Below are positions 53,971-62,006 of a stretch of 64,000 nucleotides of DNA, in pieces (the first letter of the stretch is position 1; each line of letters begins with the position of its first letter). The DNA comes from Microvirga terricola (GTDB lineage: Bacteria; Pseudomonadota; Alphaproteobacteria; Rhizobiales; Beijerinckiaceae). The DNA lies in contig NZ_JAATJS010000006.1 of assembly GCF_011777495.1 (NCBI RefSeq), forward strand, positions 111,598-175,597, read 5' to 3'. The notes under the pieces are model-generated. The model did not search any database and was not told the origin of the DNA. It saw only the letters and a list, made by a program, of their open reading frames with translations. The position numbers and the translations under genes are program-made.

Positions 53971-54258
53971 GTGTCGCAGAGGATGCTTTTCTCTATGATA
54001 GGCAACTTAGAAAACCGGATACGACATCTTGCGGCACGTTTCCGGAGCCGCCTGTCGTCAGACAGGCTCGATCAAGTGATTGACTATATCGATCACAACG
54101 AGTGTGGTCTCGCTCTGGAGATGTTATGTGACTTTCTCGAGGACGAGGAAGTCACTATTGTGGTCGAGGAATACGACGAGATTATTCATCTAGCCGGGGC
54201 GATGCGGCTGGATCAATCGTCCGGTCGCTATGCCGATCTCCACCGGCGTCAAGGTTGA
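53971..54258 (+). CDS. MafI-type orphan immunity protein
   Basis: An up to 95-residue acidic protein with helical segments DRLDQVIDYIDHNECGLALEM and LCDFLEDEEVTIVVEEYDEI, followed by IHLAGAMRLD. This matches the MafI immunity family, which protects against MafB-type polymorphic toxins. No toxin gene adjoins it. Base composition is more AT-rich than its neighbours, a hint of transfer. The start is uncertain: GTG 53971, ATG 53983 or ATG 53995; none has a strong ribosome site. It converges with the hydrolase gene. Confidence 0.7.
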   Translation: MSQRMLFSMIGNLENRIRHLAARFRSRLSSDRLDQVIDYIDHNECGLALEMLCDFLEDEEVTIVVEEYDEIIHLAGAMRLDQSSGRYADLHRRQG

Positions 54259-54268
54259 GATACCTCGG

Positions 54269-55210
54269 TCAAAGTCCCTCGATAAAACCATCGATCCGCG
54301 ACAGCGCCTGTTCCGACAGGGCGCTGTCGAAGCGGATGAACACGTGGCAGCCGCCCGGCCAGACGGCGAGGTCCGTCTTGTTGCCACAGGACGCCCAGCG
54401 CGTCGCCATAAACAGGGTGTCGTCCATCAAAAGGTCCTGCGTGCCGACTGAGAACAGCGCGGGCGGCAGGCCCGTCAGGTCCGCGTAGAGCGGCGAGATC
54501 TCGGGGCTGCGGCGGTCGCGGTCAGGCCCGCAGAAATTGTCGGTGAAGTAGCGGACGTCGCTGGTGTTCAGAATGAGCCGCTCAGCTCCCCAACGCACGA
54601 CGCTCGGCGTCAGGGACAGGTCGTAGCAGCCCGCAAAAAGGTTCGCGCCCCGGAAGGGCTTGAGGCCGTGCTTGTCCCGCAGGCGCAGGATGGTCACAGC
54701 GGAGAGGTGCGCGCCCGCCGACTCGCCGCCGATGAACAGGCGCGACGTGCCGAAGCGGCTTTCCATTTCCCGGATCACCCACAAAGCCGCCGCCTCGCAA
54801 TCGTCAGGGCCTGCGGGGAACGGGTCCTCCGGCGCGAGCCGGTATTCGACGGAGACGACAGCCAGGCCACAGCGCTCGGCCAGACGGTCGAGCCAGGGGT
54901 CCTGCTCGTCGGCCGTGCCCCAGGTCCAGCCGCCGCCATGGATATGAAAATAGACGCCGCGCGGATTGTCCGGTGCGATGATGCGCAGGGGAATCGGGCC
55001 GCCAGGCCCGTCGATGGTGAAGACCTTCGCCCGCGTGCTCTCCTGCATCAGCGGAAACGGCCCCAAACCCTGGCGGCGGCGCTCACGCACCAAAGCGGGC
55101 GGCACTGACGACGGATCCGGCAGCTTCGAGAGCTTCGCCACGATATCGGCGTTTTGCGCGCGGATTTCATCGCTGATGGCCGAAGGGTCGAAGAGGGCGG
55201 GGTCGATCAT
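54269..55210 (-). CDS. Alpha/beta hydrolase, hormone-sensitive-lipase type
   Basis: A 313-residue esterase of bacterial lipase family IV. The oxyanion motif is FHIHGGGWTWG, the nucleophile motif FIGGESAGAHLSA, the acid in GTQDLLMDD and the His in GGCHVFIRF. Such enzymes hydrolyse short-chain esters; the natural substrate is unknown. The start at 55210 (MIDPALFDPSA) matches the family. It is monocistronic, with palindromic elements in the 195 bases upstream of it. Confidence 0.9.
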   Translation of the reverse strand: MIDPALFDPSAISDEIRAQNADIVAKLSKLPDPSSVPPALVRERRRQGLGPFPLMQESTRAKVFTIDGPGGPIPLRIIAPDNPRGVYFHIHGGGWTWGTADEQDPWLDRLAERCGLAVVSVEYRLAPEDPFPAGPDDCEAAALWVIREMESRFGTSRLFIGGESAGAHLSAVTILRLRDKHGLKPFRGANLFAGCYDLSLTPSVVRWGAERLILNTSDVRYFTDNFCGPDRDRRSPEISPLYADLTGLPPALFSVGTQDLLMDDTLFMATRWASCGNKTDLAVWPGGCHVFIRFDSALSEQALSRIDGFIEGL

Positions 55211-55291
55211 GGAAGTCTCGGTCAGGTTGCATTCATCGTCTGCCCTTGCGATGAAGCACACAGGACAGCCAAGGTCCAGCCGACCTTAGGG

Positions 55292-55335
55292 GCATTTTCC
55301 GGCGAAGTGGATACCGGTTCGCCGAAGGAAAATGC
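55292..55335. repeat. Short palindromic intergenic repeat, copy 1
   Basis: A 44-base palindrome with ends GCATTTTCC (55292-55300) and GGAAAATGC (55327-55335) and an inner GGCGAA...TTCGCC stem around a central TGG-A-CCGG core. A diverged second copy lies at 60993-61035. The shape matches palindromic elements I recall scattered between genes in Rhizobiales. Confidence 0.6.
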
Positions 55336-55349
55336 GGCAAGACAAAGAG

Positions 55350-55379
55350 CAAGATCCGATCCCGTCGGATCGGATCTTG
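55350..55379. repeat. Perfect 13-bp inverted repeat
   Basis: The arms 55350-55362 and 55367-55379 (CAAGATCCGATCC with GGATCGGATCTTG) pair perfectly around the loop CGTC. No T-tract follows on the plus strand. It lies 14 bases right of the palindromic repeat and 27 bases before the DUF6460 start, so it could be part of a composite element or a transcript-end signal. Confidence 0.55.
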
Positions 55380-55405
55380 ATCGAGACGAGGGCAAGGACG
55401 CGATA

Positions 55406-55666
55406 ATGTCGAACATGAATCGGTTTCTCGGTGGGTCGCCGGGCTCGGTGCTCGCCAAGCTGATCTTTCTGTCGCTTCTGGTCGGAGCCTTTATGGCGTT
55501 TCTCGGCCTGACGCCGTTCGGGCTGATCGAAGGCGTCATGAACTGGGTCCGCTCGGTGTTGAACCTCAGCCTGGATACGGTGAGGGAAGTCGGCCTGTGG
55601 ATCGTCTATGGCGCGATCATTGTCGTGCCGATCTGGCTGCTCACCCGCCTTTTCAGCCAGCGCTAA
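55406..55666 (+). CDS. DUF6460-type small membrane protein
   Basis: An 86-residue protein with two membrane helices: GSVLAKLIFLSLLVGAFMAF (about residues 12-32) and VGLWIVYGAIIVVPIWLLTR (about residues 62-82). The sequence FLGGSPGSVLAKLI fits the uncharacterised DUF6460 group of alphaproteobacteria. AAGGA lies seven bases before the ATG at 55406. The MATE exporter gene follows 12 bases later, so they are likely cotranscribed. Confidence 0.72.
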   Translation: MSNMNRFLGGSPGSVLAKLIFLSLLVGAFMAFLGLTPFGLIEGVMNWVRSVLNLSLDTVREVGLWIVYGAIIVVPIWLLTRLFSQR

Positions 55667-55678
55667 CACGAGGCCCCC

Positions 55679-57013
55679 ATGCACGGCTCCAATCCGCTCC
55701 GCCGCATCGAGATCAGCCATCGGCGCATGCTGATGCTGGCACTGCCCATGACCCTGTCGCATGTGACGACGCCGCTGCTCGGCCTCGTCGACGCGACGGT
55801 GATCGGGCGGCTAGGCGAAGCGCATCTGCTCGGCGCAGTGGCACTCGGGGCCGTCATCTTCGACTTCGTGTTCTGGAGCTTCGGCTCGCTGCGCATGGCG
55901 ACGGCGGGCCTGACCGCACAGGCGACCGGCGCAGGCGATGCGCATCAGGTCGATTGCACGCTCGCCCGCGCGCTTCTCGTCGCGGCTGTGATCGGCCTTC
56001 TGCTGGTGCTGCTGCAATGGCCGATCGCACTCATCGCGTTTCCGCTCGTGGGCGCGAGCGAGGCCGTGACGGACGCGCTTTCGACCTACTTCTTCCTGCG
56101 CATCTGGTCCGCGCCGTTCGCACTTGCGAACTACGTCATCCTCGGCTCGACCCTTGGGCGCGGACGTACCGATCTCGGACTACTTCTGCAGGTCGCGATT
56201 AATCTAGCCAACATCGCGCTCACGGCGACGCTCGTGCTCGTCTTTCACTATGGCGTTGCGGGCGCAGCCATCGGCACCGCGATTGCGGAAGTGATCGGCG
56301 TCGGGCTCGGCATCGTGGTGCTCCGCCGCCTCGGCTCGAACCCGTTTGCGGTCACCCTGAAAGAGGTTCTGGACCGCGCCGCGATGATGCGAACCATGGC
56401 GGTCAACCGCGACATCATGATCCGCAATGTGGCGCTCATTCTGGTCTTCACGATTTTCAGCGCGCTTGGCGCACGCAACGGCGACGTGACGCTGGCGGCG
56501 AATGCCGTGCTCTACAACATGTTCCTGATCGGCGGTTATTTCCTCGACGGCTTCGCCACCGCTGCCGAAACGCTCTGCGGCCAGAGCGTCGGCGCGCGGG
56601 ACGAGCGCGCCTTTCGTCAGTCCATTTCGCTCAGCGTGGGCTGGAGCGTGGGCTTCGGGCTTGCGATTACCGCCATCTTCCTCGTCGGAGGCGGTCTTTT
56701 CATCGACTTCGTCACGACCAACCCGGATGTGCGTGCCTATGCTCGCGATTACTTGGTCTTTGCCGCGCTGACCCCGCTCGTCGGCGCTTGCGCCTTCGCC
56801 TACGACGGCATCTACACGGGCGCGACCTGGACCAAGGCTATGCGCGATTTGATGGTGGTTGCCTTTGCGGTCTTCGCGCTCATCCTTTTTGCGATCAGCA
56901 ACCTCGGCAATGTCGCCCTATGGATGGCGATGCTCGCCTTCCTCGGCTCGCGCGGCATCGGCCAGGCCGTGCTCTGTCCCCGCCTGACGCGACGGACGTT
57001 CGCCGCTGCTTAG
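55679..57013 (+). CDS. MATE family efflux transporter (DinF-like)
   Basis: A 444-residue transporter with about 12 helices in two halves. Typical MATE features are [26 protein letters not shown] at the start (helix 1 with conserved Asp), [19 protein letters not shown], and the second half [15 protein letters not shown]. It likely exports cationic drugs or metabolites with Na+ or H+. It overlaps the pyrD stop by four bases on the opposite strand. Confidence 0.92.
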   Translation: MHGSNPLRRIEISHRRMLMLALPMTLSHVTTPLLGLVDATVIGRLGEAHLLGAVALGAVIFDFVFWSFGSLRMATAGLTAQATGAGDAHQVDCTLARALLVAAVIGLLLVLLQWPIALIAFPLVGASEAVTDALSTYFFLRIWSAPFALANYVILGSTLGRGRTDLGLLLQVAINLANIALTATLVLVFHYGVAGAAIGTAIAEVIGVGLGIVVLRRLGSNPFAVTLKEVLDRAAMMRTMAVNRDIMIRNVALILVFTIFSALGARNGDVTLAANAVLYNMFLIGGYFLDGFATAAETLCGQSVGARDERAFRQSISLSVGWSVGFGLAITAIFLVGGGLFIDFVTTNPDVRAYARDYLVFAALTPLVGACAFAYDGIYTGATWTKAMRDLMVVAFAVFALILFAISNLGNVALWMAMLAFLGSRGIGQAVLCPRLTRRTFAAA

Positions 57014-58095
57014 AACCGGCCTTCCGCAATCGCAGCGGCGTCCCGACCGACAGCCTGTGCGAGCGTGGTCTTCTCACGTTCGAGAGTACGCAGAAGGCCA
57101 CTCTTGATGTCGCTCACGAGCCCCGGCCCCTTGTAAACGAGCGCGGAGTAGAGCTGCACAAGGCTGGCGCCTGCACGGATCTTTGCCCATGCTGCTTCAG
57201 CAGAATCGACGCCGCCTACGCCGATGAGCGGCAGGCGACCTTGAACACGTAAAAAGGTCTCCGCAAGAACTTTGGTCGAAGGCGCGAAGAGCGGCTTCCC
57301 CGAAAGGCCGCCGGTTTCTTTCGCGAGCGTCTTCTCCTTGAGACTGTCGGGCCGCGCAATCGTCGTATTGGACACGGTCAATCCGTCGATGCCGCACTTC
57401 AACGCGGTCGCGACGATGGCGTCGAGCGTCTCCAGCGAAATGTCGGGTGCGATCTTCAGGAGGATGGCCGTTTTCTTGCGCCCCTCATCCGCCTTGTCGC
57501 GCGCCTCGATGCCACGTGCCAGCAGGTCATCGAGAAACGCCTCGCCCTGCAGATCGCGCAGGCCCGGCGTGTTCGGTGAGGACACGTTAATGGTGAGGAA
57601 ATCGACGAGGCCGCATAACTGCGCGATGCACAAGGCATAGTCGCCGATGCGATCCGTCGAGTCCTTGTTGGCTCCAATGTTGACGCCGACGATGCCGGGG
57701 CGTCCTTGGCGTTGAATCAGCCGCCGCCGTGCGGCGTCGAGCCCCTCGCTGTTTAGACCGAAGCGGTTGATGATCGCTTCATCCTGCACCAACCGGAAAA
57801 GGCGCGGGCGCGGATTACCCGGCTGCGGGCGCGGCACGACGCCTCCGAGTTCGACGAAGCCGAAGCCGAGCGACAGCAGTTGATCCGGCACTTCGCATTG
57901 CTTGTCCAAGCCTGCTGCAAGACCGACCGGGTTCGGAAAATGTAAGCCCAGACAATCAACCGCAAGGCGAGCACCGTCTTTGGGCGGAACCTTCGCTGGC
58001 AGGAGCGACAATCCCTTGATGGTGAGGTGATGCGCCGTCTCGGGATCAAGCGCGTGCAGCACGGGTTTTGCGAAGGGAAAGAGATTGCCGATCAC
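57010..58095 (-). CDS. pyrD: Dihydroorotate dehydrogenase (quinone), class 2
   Basis: A 361-residue FMN enzyme of pyrimidine synthesis that oxidises dihydroorotate with quinone at the inner membrane. N-terminal membrane-associating helices ([21 protein letters not shown]) mark class 2. The FMN and substrate motifs [38 protein letters not shown] (catalytic Ser), SNTTIARP and [13 protein letters not shown] are all present. The GTG start at 58095 has GGAG upstream and follows the DUF952 stop by two bases, so the two genes are coupled. Confidence 0.95.
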   Translation of the reverse strand: MIGNLFPFAKPVLHALDPETAHHLTIKGLSLLPAKVPPKDGARLAVDCLGLHFPNPVGLAAGLDKQCEVPDQLLSLGFGFVELGGVVPRPQPGNPRPRLFRLVQDEAIINRFGLNSEGLDAARRRLIQRQGRPGIVGVNIGANKDSTDRIGDYALCIAQLCGLVDFLTINVSSPNTPGLRDLQGEAFLDDLLARGIEARDKADEGRKKTAILLKIAPDISLETLDAIVATALKCGIDGLTVSNTTIARPDSLKEKTLAKETGGLSGKPLFAPSTKVLAETFLRVQGRLPLIGVGGVDSAEAAWAKIRAGASLVQLYSALVYKGPGLVSDIKSGLLRTLEREKTTLAQAVGRDAAAIAEGRF

Positions 58096-58097
58096 GT

Positions 58098-58436
58098 TCA
58101 AAGCTCCGGAAAAACATGGCGGCCATCCGCGCCGAGCGGCAGCGGCTTCACCCACAGCACGGCGGATAGCGGAAGCGTCCCGTAAAGATGCGGAAACAGA
58201 TCGCCACCGCGCGACGGCTCGTATCGCAACGCATCGCCAAGTTTGTCCGCGTCGATTGCGATCAGCAGAAGTTGAATCTGCCCGGCAAAATGTCGCGCGG
58301 CAGTTTCATGCACCTGTTTTTCCGTTGAAAAATGGAGGTACCCATCTTGAATATCGATGGGTGCTCCAGCAAAGAAGCCGACCTTTTCAGCATCCTGCCA
58401 GAGGGATTCCGGGCAGATTTTGTAGATAACGTGCAT
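58098..58436 (-). CDS. DUF952 family protein
   Basis: A 112-residue protein starting [17 protein letters not shown], with the family signatures [20 protein letters not shown] and [12 protein letters not shown]. The fold is related to ADP-ribosyl-transferase-like small proteins but no activity is known. It lies directly upstream of pyrD (two-base gap), a pairing frequent in alphaproteobacteria to my knowledge. An extension to a TTG at 58442 is not needed. Confidence 0.88.
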   Translation of the reverse strand: MHVIYKICPESLWQDAEKVGFFAGAPIDIQDGYLHFSTEKQVHETAARHFAGQIQLLLIAIDADKLGDALRYEPSRGGDLFPHLYGTLPLSAVLWVKPLPLGADGRHVFPEL

Positions 58437-58518
58437 AGCCAAGCTGAGTAGACGGGTGCTTGAAGGGGTGCAACAGGAATATGGGCTTGTTGACGCAGCG
58501 GAAGTAGCCGCTTGCCTG

Positions 58519-58584
58519 AGTCATAGAACAACCTTAATTCCTAGTCATAGTTTCGGGTTCAGGACGTTTTTCGCATCCTGCGAA
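58519..58584. promoter_or_regulatory. Repeated motifs upstream of the S24 regulator
   Basis: AGTCATAG occurs twice (58519-58526 and 58543-58550), 24 bases apart, and TTCGCA-N3-TGCGAA (58570-58584) forms an inverted repeat that ends 10 bases before the regulator start. The arrangement suggests autoregulation and possibly control of the divergent DUF952-pyrD pair. Confidence 0.4.
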
Positions 58585-58594
58585 GGTTCATAAC

Positions 58595-59227
58595 ATGTTG
58601 TCTCACGACCGCGTCTGGGCTGCTATCGATGCATTGGCCGCACGCCACGGCATGACCGCATCGGGGCTGGCTCGCAAGGCTGGTCTCGACGCGACGAGCT
58701 TCAATAAATCCAAGCGCACAAGTCCCGAGGGACGGGATCGCTGGCCCTCGACGGAATCCATTGCGAAGATCCTGCGCGCCACCGGCGCGACGCTCGAAGA
58801 TTTCCTGCGCCTCGTCGAACCGTCGGGTTCGCTGCGTCGTTCCATGATCCCGCTGGTCGGTCTGGCGCAGGCGGGGGCGGGCAAGCTCTTCACCGAAGAG
58901 GGGCTACCGGTTGGCGGCCCTGGCTGGGACGAGATCGATTTTCCGGATTTCGGACAGGAGAAGGTGTTCGCGCTGGAAGTGTCCGGCGACTCCATGGCTC
59001 CCCTCTACCGCGACGGCGACATCCTCATCCTGTCGCCGACCGCGAACATGCGCAAAGGGGATCGCGTGGTGGTCCGCACCACGAACGGGGACGTGTTAGC
59101 GAGGGAGTTGAAGCGCCGCTCCGCCAAGGCGCTCGAACTCGGCCCCCTCACCAAGGACCACGAGGATCGCACGATCCCCGCAGAAGAGGTGTCCTGGGTC
59201 GCGAAGGTGATGTGGGCGCGCCAGTAA
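58595..59227 (+). CDS. LexA-like S24 peptidase-fold transcriptional regulator
   Basis: A 210-residue repressor. An N-terminal helix-turn-helix (residues ~12-50, GMTASGLARKAGLDATSFNK) is followed by an S24 domain with Ser133 in SGDSMAPLY and Lys173 in ARELKRR, forming the self-cleavage dyad. A candidate scissile Ala93-Gly94 lies in LAQAGAGKLF. It therefore could be inactivated by RecA-stimulated self-cleavage like LexA or phage CI. No phage genes adjoin it, so it is a host regulator. It converges with lysK with a four-base gap. Confidence 0.88.
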   Translation: MLSHDRVWAAIDALAARHGMTASGLARKAGLDATSFNKSKRTSPEGRDRWPSTESIAKILRATGATLEDFLRLVEPSGSLRRSMIPLVGLAQAGAGKLFTEEGLPVGGPGWDEIDFPDFGQEKVFALEVSGDSMAPLYRDGDILILSPTANMRKGDRVVVRTTNGDVLARELKRRSAKALELGPLTKDHEDRTIPAEEVSWVAKVMWARQ

Positions 59228-59231
59228 CGTT

Positions 59232-60956
59232 TTAAGCCGCGCGCCCTTCCTTCGTTTTCAGAAAGGCCTCGTGCTCCTGCACGAGCTTGCCGGAGAGCGC
59301 CTTCTCGATCAGCGCGCGTGTTTCCTTCACGCCGTAGAGTGCAGCAAACGAGCCGAAGCGCGGCCCGCGCTGTTCGCCGAGCAGCACCTGATAAATCGTG
59401 TTGAACCACTCGATGGACACGCCCGGACGCTCAGGCGTCGCGCCCTTCGCCTTGAGATCCTGATAGCGCGGCTCGGCGCGGCCGACATTGTAGATCTCGT
59501 CCTGGATTGCTTCCGCCGTAGCGGTGCGCGCATCCGCTTCGAAGGCGGCAAGCACATCGGCGAGGCGGCGTAGCGACGCTGCTTCCACCTCATCCGGCAG
59601 ACGATAGGTCTTCTGCGGCTTCACGAAATCCTCGAAGTAACGCACCGCGCGCTTCACGAGGCTGTCGAGGCGCGGATGCGTCTCAGGCGAAACGCCCGGT
59701 GCATAGCGCCGGATGAAGCCCCACAGCACAGCCGGATCTTCCGAGTTCGCCACGGCGACGAGGTTGAGCAGCATCGAGAACGAGATCGTCGTGCCACCCT
59801 GCCCGCTCGACGACACCAGCTCCGCCGCCGGCGGATTGCCGGCATGGAGATGCCAGACGGGGTTGATGAGCCGCGCCTTGATGTCCTGCGCTGGATACTT
59901 TTCCAGGAACGTCAGATAGTCGTCGACCTGACGCGGAATGACGTCGAAGTGCAGCTTCTTCGCCTCGCGCGGCTTGTTGAACATGAACAGCGCGAGGCTG
60001 TCCGACGTGCCGTAGGTCAGCCACTCGTCGATGGTCAGGCCGTTGCCCTTGGATTTGGAGATCTTCTGGCCCTTCTCGTCGAGGAAGAGCTCGTAGTTAA
60101 ACCCTTCCGGCGACTGGCCGCCGAGCGCCTTCGCGATTTCGCCCGAGAGCTTCACGCTGTCGATCAGGTCCTTGCCGGCCATCTCGTAATCGACGCCGAG
60201 CGCGACCCAGCGCATGGCCCAGTCGGGCTTCCATTGCAGCTTCGCATGACCACCGGTGACGGGCGTCTCAAAGCGCTCCCCAGTTTCCGGATCGCGCCAC
60301 ACGATGGTGCCCGCGTCGAGCTTGCGCTCGTCGATCGGCACCTGCATCACAATGCCAGTCTTCGGGTGGATCGGCAGGAACGGCGAATAGGATTGCTGAC
60401 GCTCTTCGCGCAGCGACGGCAGCATGATCGCCATCACCGCATCGTAGCGCTCAAGCACCGTCAGCAGCGTCTTGTCGAAGAGCCCCGCCTTGTAACACTC
60501 GGTCGCCGACTTGAATTCATAGTCGAAACCGAAGGCGTCGAGGAATTCACGCAAGCGCGCGTTGTTGTGGTGCGCGAAGCTCTCATAGAGGCCAAACGGG
60601 TCCGGCACCTGCGTCAGAGCCTTGCCGAGGGAAGCGGCCAGAAGCTCCTTGTTCGGCACGTTGTCCGGCACCTTGCGCAGGCCGTCCATGTCGTCGGAGA
60701 ACGCAAAGAGGCGAGTCGGAATGGTGTCGCCGGTGAGCACGCGGAAGGCGTGCCGCACCATGCTCGTGCGGGCGACCTCACCAAAGGTGCCGATATGCGG
60801 TAGGCCCGACGGACCGTAGCCGGTCTCGAACAGCGCCTCCTTCTTGCCGGTCCGTTTGAGCCGCTCGACGAGCTTGCGCGCCTCCTCGAACGGCCAGGCC
60901 GTAGCGGTTTGAGCAGCTTCAATCAGGGCGGGGTCAAGGGACAGCTTTTGAGACAT
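59232..60956 (-). CDS. lysK: Lysine--tRNA ligase, class I
   Basis: A 574-residue class I (archaeal-type) lysyl-tRNA synthetase. The HIGH motif reads [11 protein letters not shown], the KMSKS motif [10 protein letters not shown] and the N-terminal fold starts at [17 protein letters not shown]. Most bacteria use an unrelated class II enzyme; class I is typical of alphaproteobacteria, spirochaetes and archaea. The start at 60956 ([15 protein letters not shown]) fits the family. It is monocistronic, and an intergenic palindrome lies upstream. Confidence 0.95.
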   Translation of the reverse strand: MSQKLSLDPALIEAAQTATAWPFEEARKLVERLKRTGKKEALFETGYGPSGLPHIGTFGEVARTSMVRHAFRVLTGDTIPTRLFAFSDDMDGLRKVPDNVPNKELLAASLGKALTQVPDPFGLYESFAHHNNARLREFLDAFGFDYEFKSATECYKAGLFDKTLLTVLERYDAVMAIMLPSLREERQQSYSPFLPIHPKTGIVMQVPIDERKLDAGTIVWRDPETGERFETPVTGGHAKLQWKPDWAMRWVALGVDYEMAGKDLIDSVKLSGEIAKALGGQSPEGFNYELFLDEKGQKISKSKGNGLTIDEWLTYGTSDSLALFMFNKPREAKKLHFDVIPRQVDDYLTFLEKYPAQDIKARLINPVWHLHAGNPPAAELVSSSGQGGTTISFSMLLNLVAVANSEDPAVLWGFIRRYAPGVSPETHPRLDSLVKRAVRYFEDFVKPQKTYRLPDEVEAASLRRLADVLAAFEADARTATAEAIQDEIYNVGRAEPRYQDLKAKGATPERPGVSIEWFNTIYQVLLGEQRGPRFGSFAALYGVKETRALIEKALSGKLVQEHEAFLKTKEGRAA

Positions 60957-60992
60957 CGGACCAGTCAGGTTAGGGAAGCGCGGCACACTAAA

Positions 60993-61035
60993 GCATGATC
61001 CGGAAAAGGGGAATCCGGTTTTCCGACAACATGAC
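60993..61035. repeat. Short palindromic intergenic repeat, copy 2
   Basis: A 43-base element, GCATGATCCGGAAAA at the left and TTTTCCGACAACATGAC at the right, around GGGGAATCCGG. The arrangement matches the copy at 55292-55335 in length, ends and central core, but the right arm has diverged. It lies between lysK and the binding-protein gene. Confidence 0.6.
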
Positions 61036-61097
61036 GCCCAAACAGGGCGATAAGGCGGATGCGATGACGCAGGCTCCCCGCGCCACCGCCCCGCCGC

Positions 61098-61988
61098 TCA
61101 AAAAGGGCTGACGGGGAAAAAACGCAAGTACAGCTCGGTGTATTTTCCCTCTTTCCAGAGCTGCTGGAGGGCATAATCGAGGGCGCGGCGCAGGGTTTCG
61201 TCGTCCTTGCGGACCACGAAGCCGATCCCCTCCCCGAAGAAGCGGCTCTCCAGATAAGGGCCGCCCGTCAGCTCGCAGCAATCGGCCGCCTCCTCGCCGC
61301 CCACCCAGAGAGCGAGGCTCAGGCTATCCGCGAAGAGGTAATCGATCTCTCTTGCCTTCAGGGCCGCCTCGACCTCCGGGAGGTCCGAGAACGGCTTCAA
61401 CGTCGCCATCGGCATGAAGGCCTTGGCAAAGGCCTCATGGGCCGTGCCGCCGATGACGCCGACGGTCCTGCCCTTGAGAGCCGCAGCGCTCGGCGCGGGC
61501 AGGTTGCGATCCTTACGCGCGATGAAGCGGGCGGGAATCTTGAAATAAGCGCCGGTGCTCGCAAAGCGGTCCCGCAATCCTGCATTGACTGGAACGGCAG
61601 CCGCGACCACGTCCCCCTGCTTGTTGGCAAGTGCGTCGAGCAACGTGTCGAAACGGCGGACCTGAATGGTGCAGGTCAGACTCAGCCGGTCGCACGCGGC
61701 GCGCGCCAGTTCCACCGAAAACCCGGTCGGATTGCCGTCAGGCCCGGCAAAGTGAAGCGGGGGAAACTCGTCGTCGGTCAAAAACCGGACATTGCGCAGG
61801 CCTGCCAGATCCGGCCGCTCGAGTTGCACGCGCGGATCCCAGAAATTCGGGATCGCCACGGCCTGCGTCGCGCCTTTGCCTGGAAGGCAGATGGCCATTG
61901 CCACCGCAACGAAAGCCGTCGGCCACGCCTTTCGTAGGGACTTGATCCGCCCCGCAAAGCACGCAAGAACTGAAATATTATTTCGCAT
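61098..61988 (-). CDS. Solitary family 3 periplasmic binding protein
   Basis: A 296-residue protein with an N-terminal hydrophobic export segment (KAWPTAFVAVAMAICLPG) and the SBP_bac_3 body: LTDDEFPPLHFAGPDGNPTGF, ARAACDRLSLTCTIQVRRFD, VGVIGGTAHEAFAKAF and FFGEGIGFVVRKDDE. Homologues bind amino acids or related polar solutes. No permease or ATPase adjoins it. Cysteines in DRLSLTCTIQ and AADCCELTGG may form disulfides. Its start lies only 18 bases from that of the divergent glycosyltransferase. Confidence 0.82.
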   Translation of the reverse strand: MRNNISVLACFAGRIKSLRKAWPTAFVAVAMAICLPGKGATQAVAIPNFWDPRVQLERPDLAGLRNVRFLTDDEFPPLHFAGPDGNPTGFSVELARAACDRLSLTCTIQVRRFDTLLDALANKQGDVVAAAVPVNAGLRDRFASTGAYFKIPARFIARKDRNLPAPSAAALKGRTVGVIGGTAHEAFAKAFMPMATLKPFSDLPEVEAALKAREIDYLFADSLSLALWVGGEEAADCCELTGGPYLESRFFGEGIGFVVRKDDETLRRALDYALQQLWKEGKYTELYLRFFPVSPF

Positions 61989-62006
61989 TCCAGAGACCGA
62001 GTTCGT

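Noticed and set aside
58595..59227. S24 regulator as a prophage repressor
   Set aside because: No integrase, structural or lysis genes lie nearby and both neighbours are housekeeping genes.
59676..60803. 375-residue plus-strand ORF opposite lysK
   Set aside because: Antisense to a complete class I lysyl-tRNA synthetase with all motifs; no independent support.
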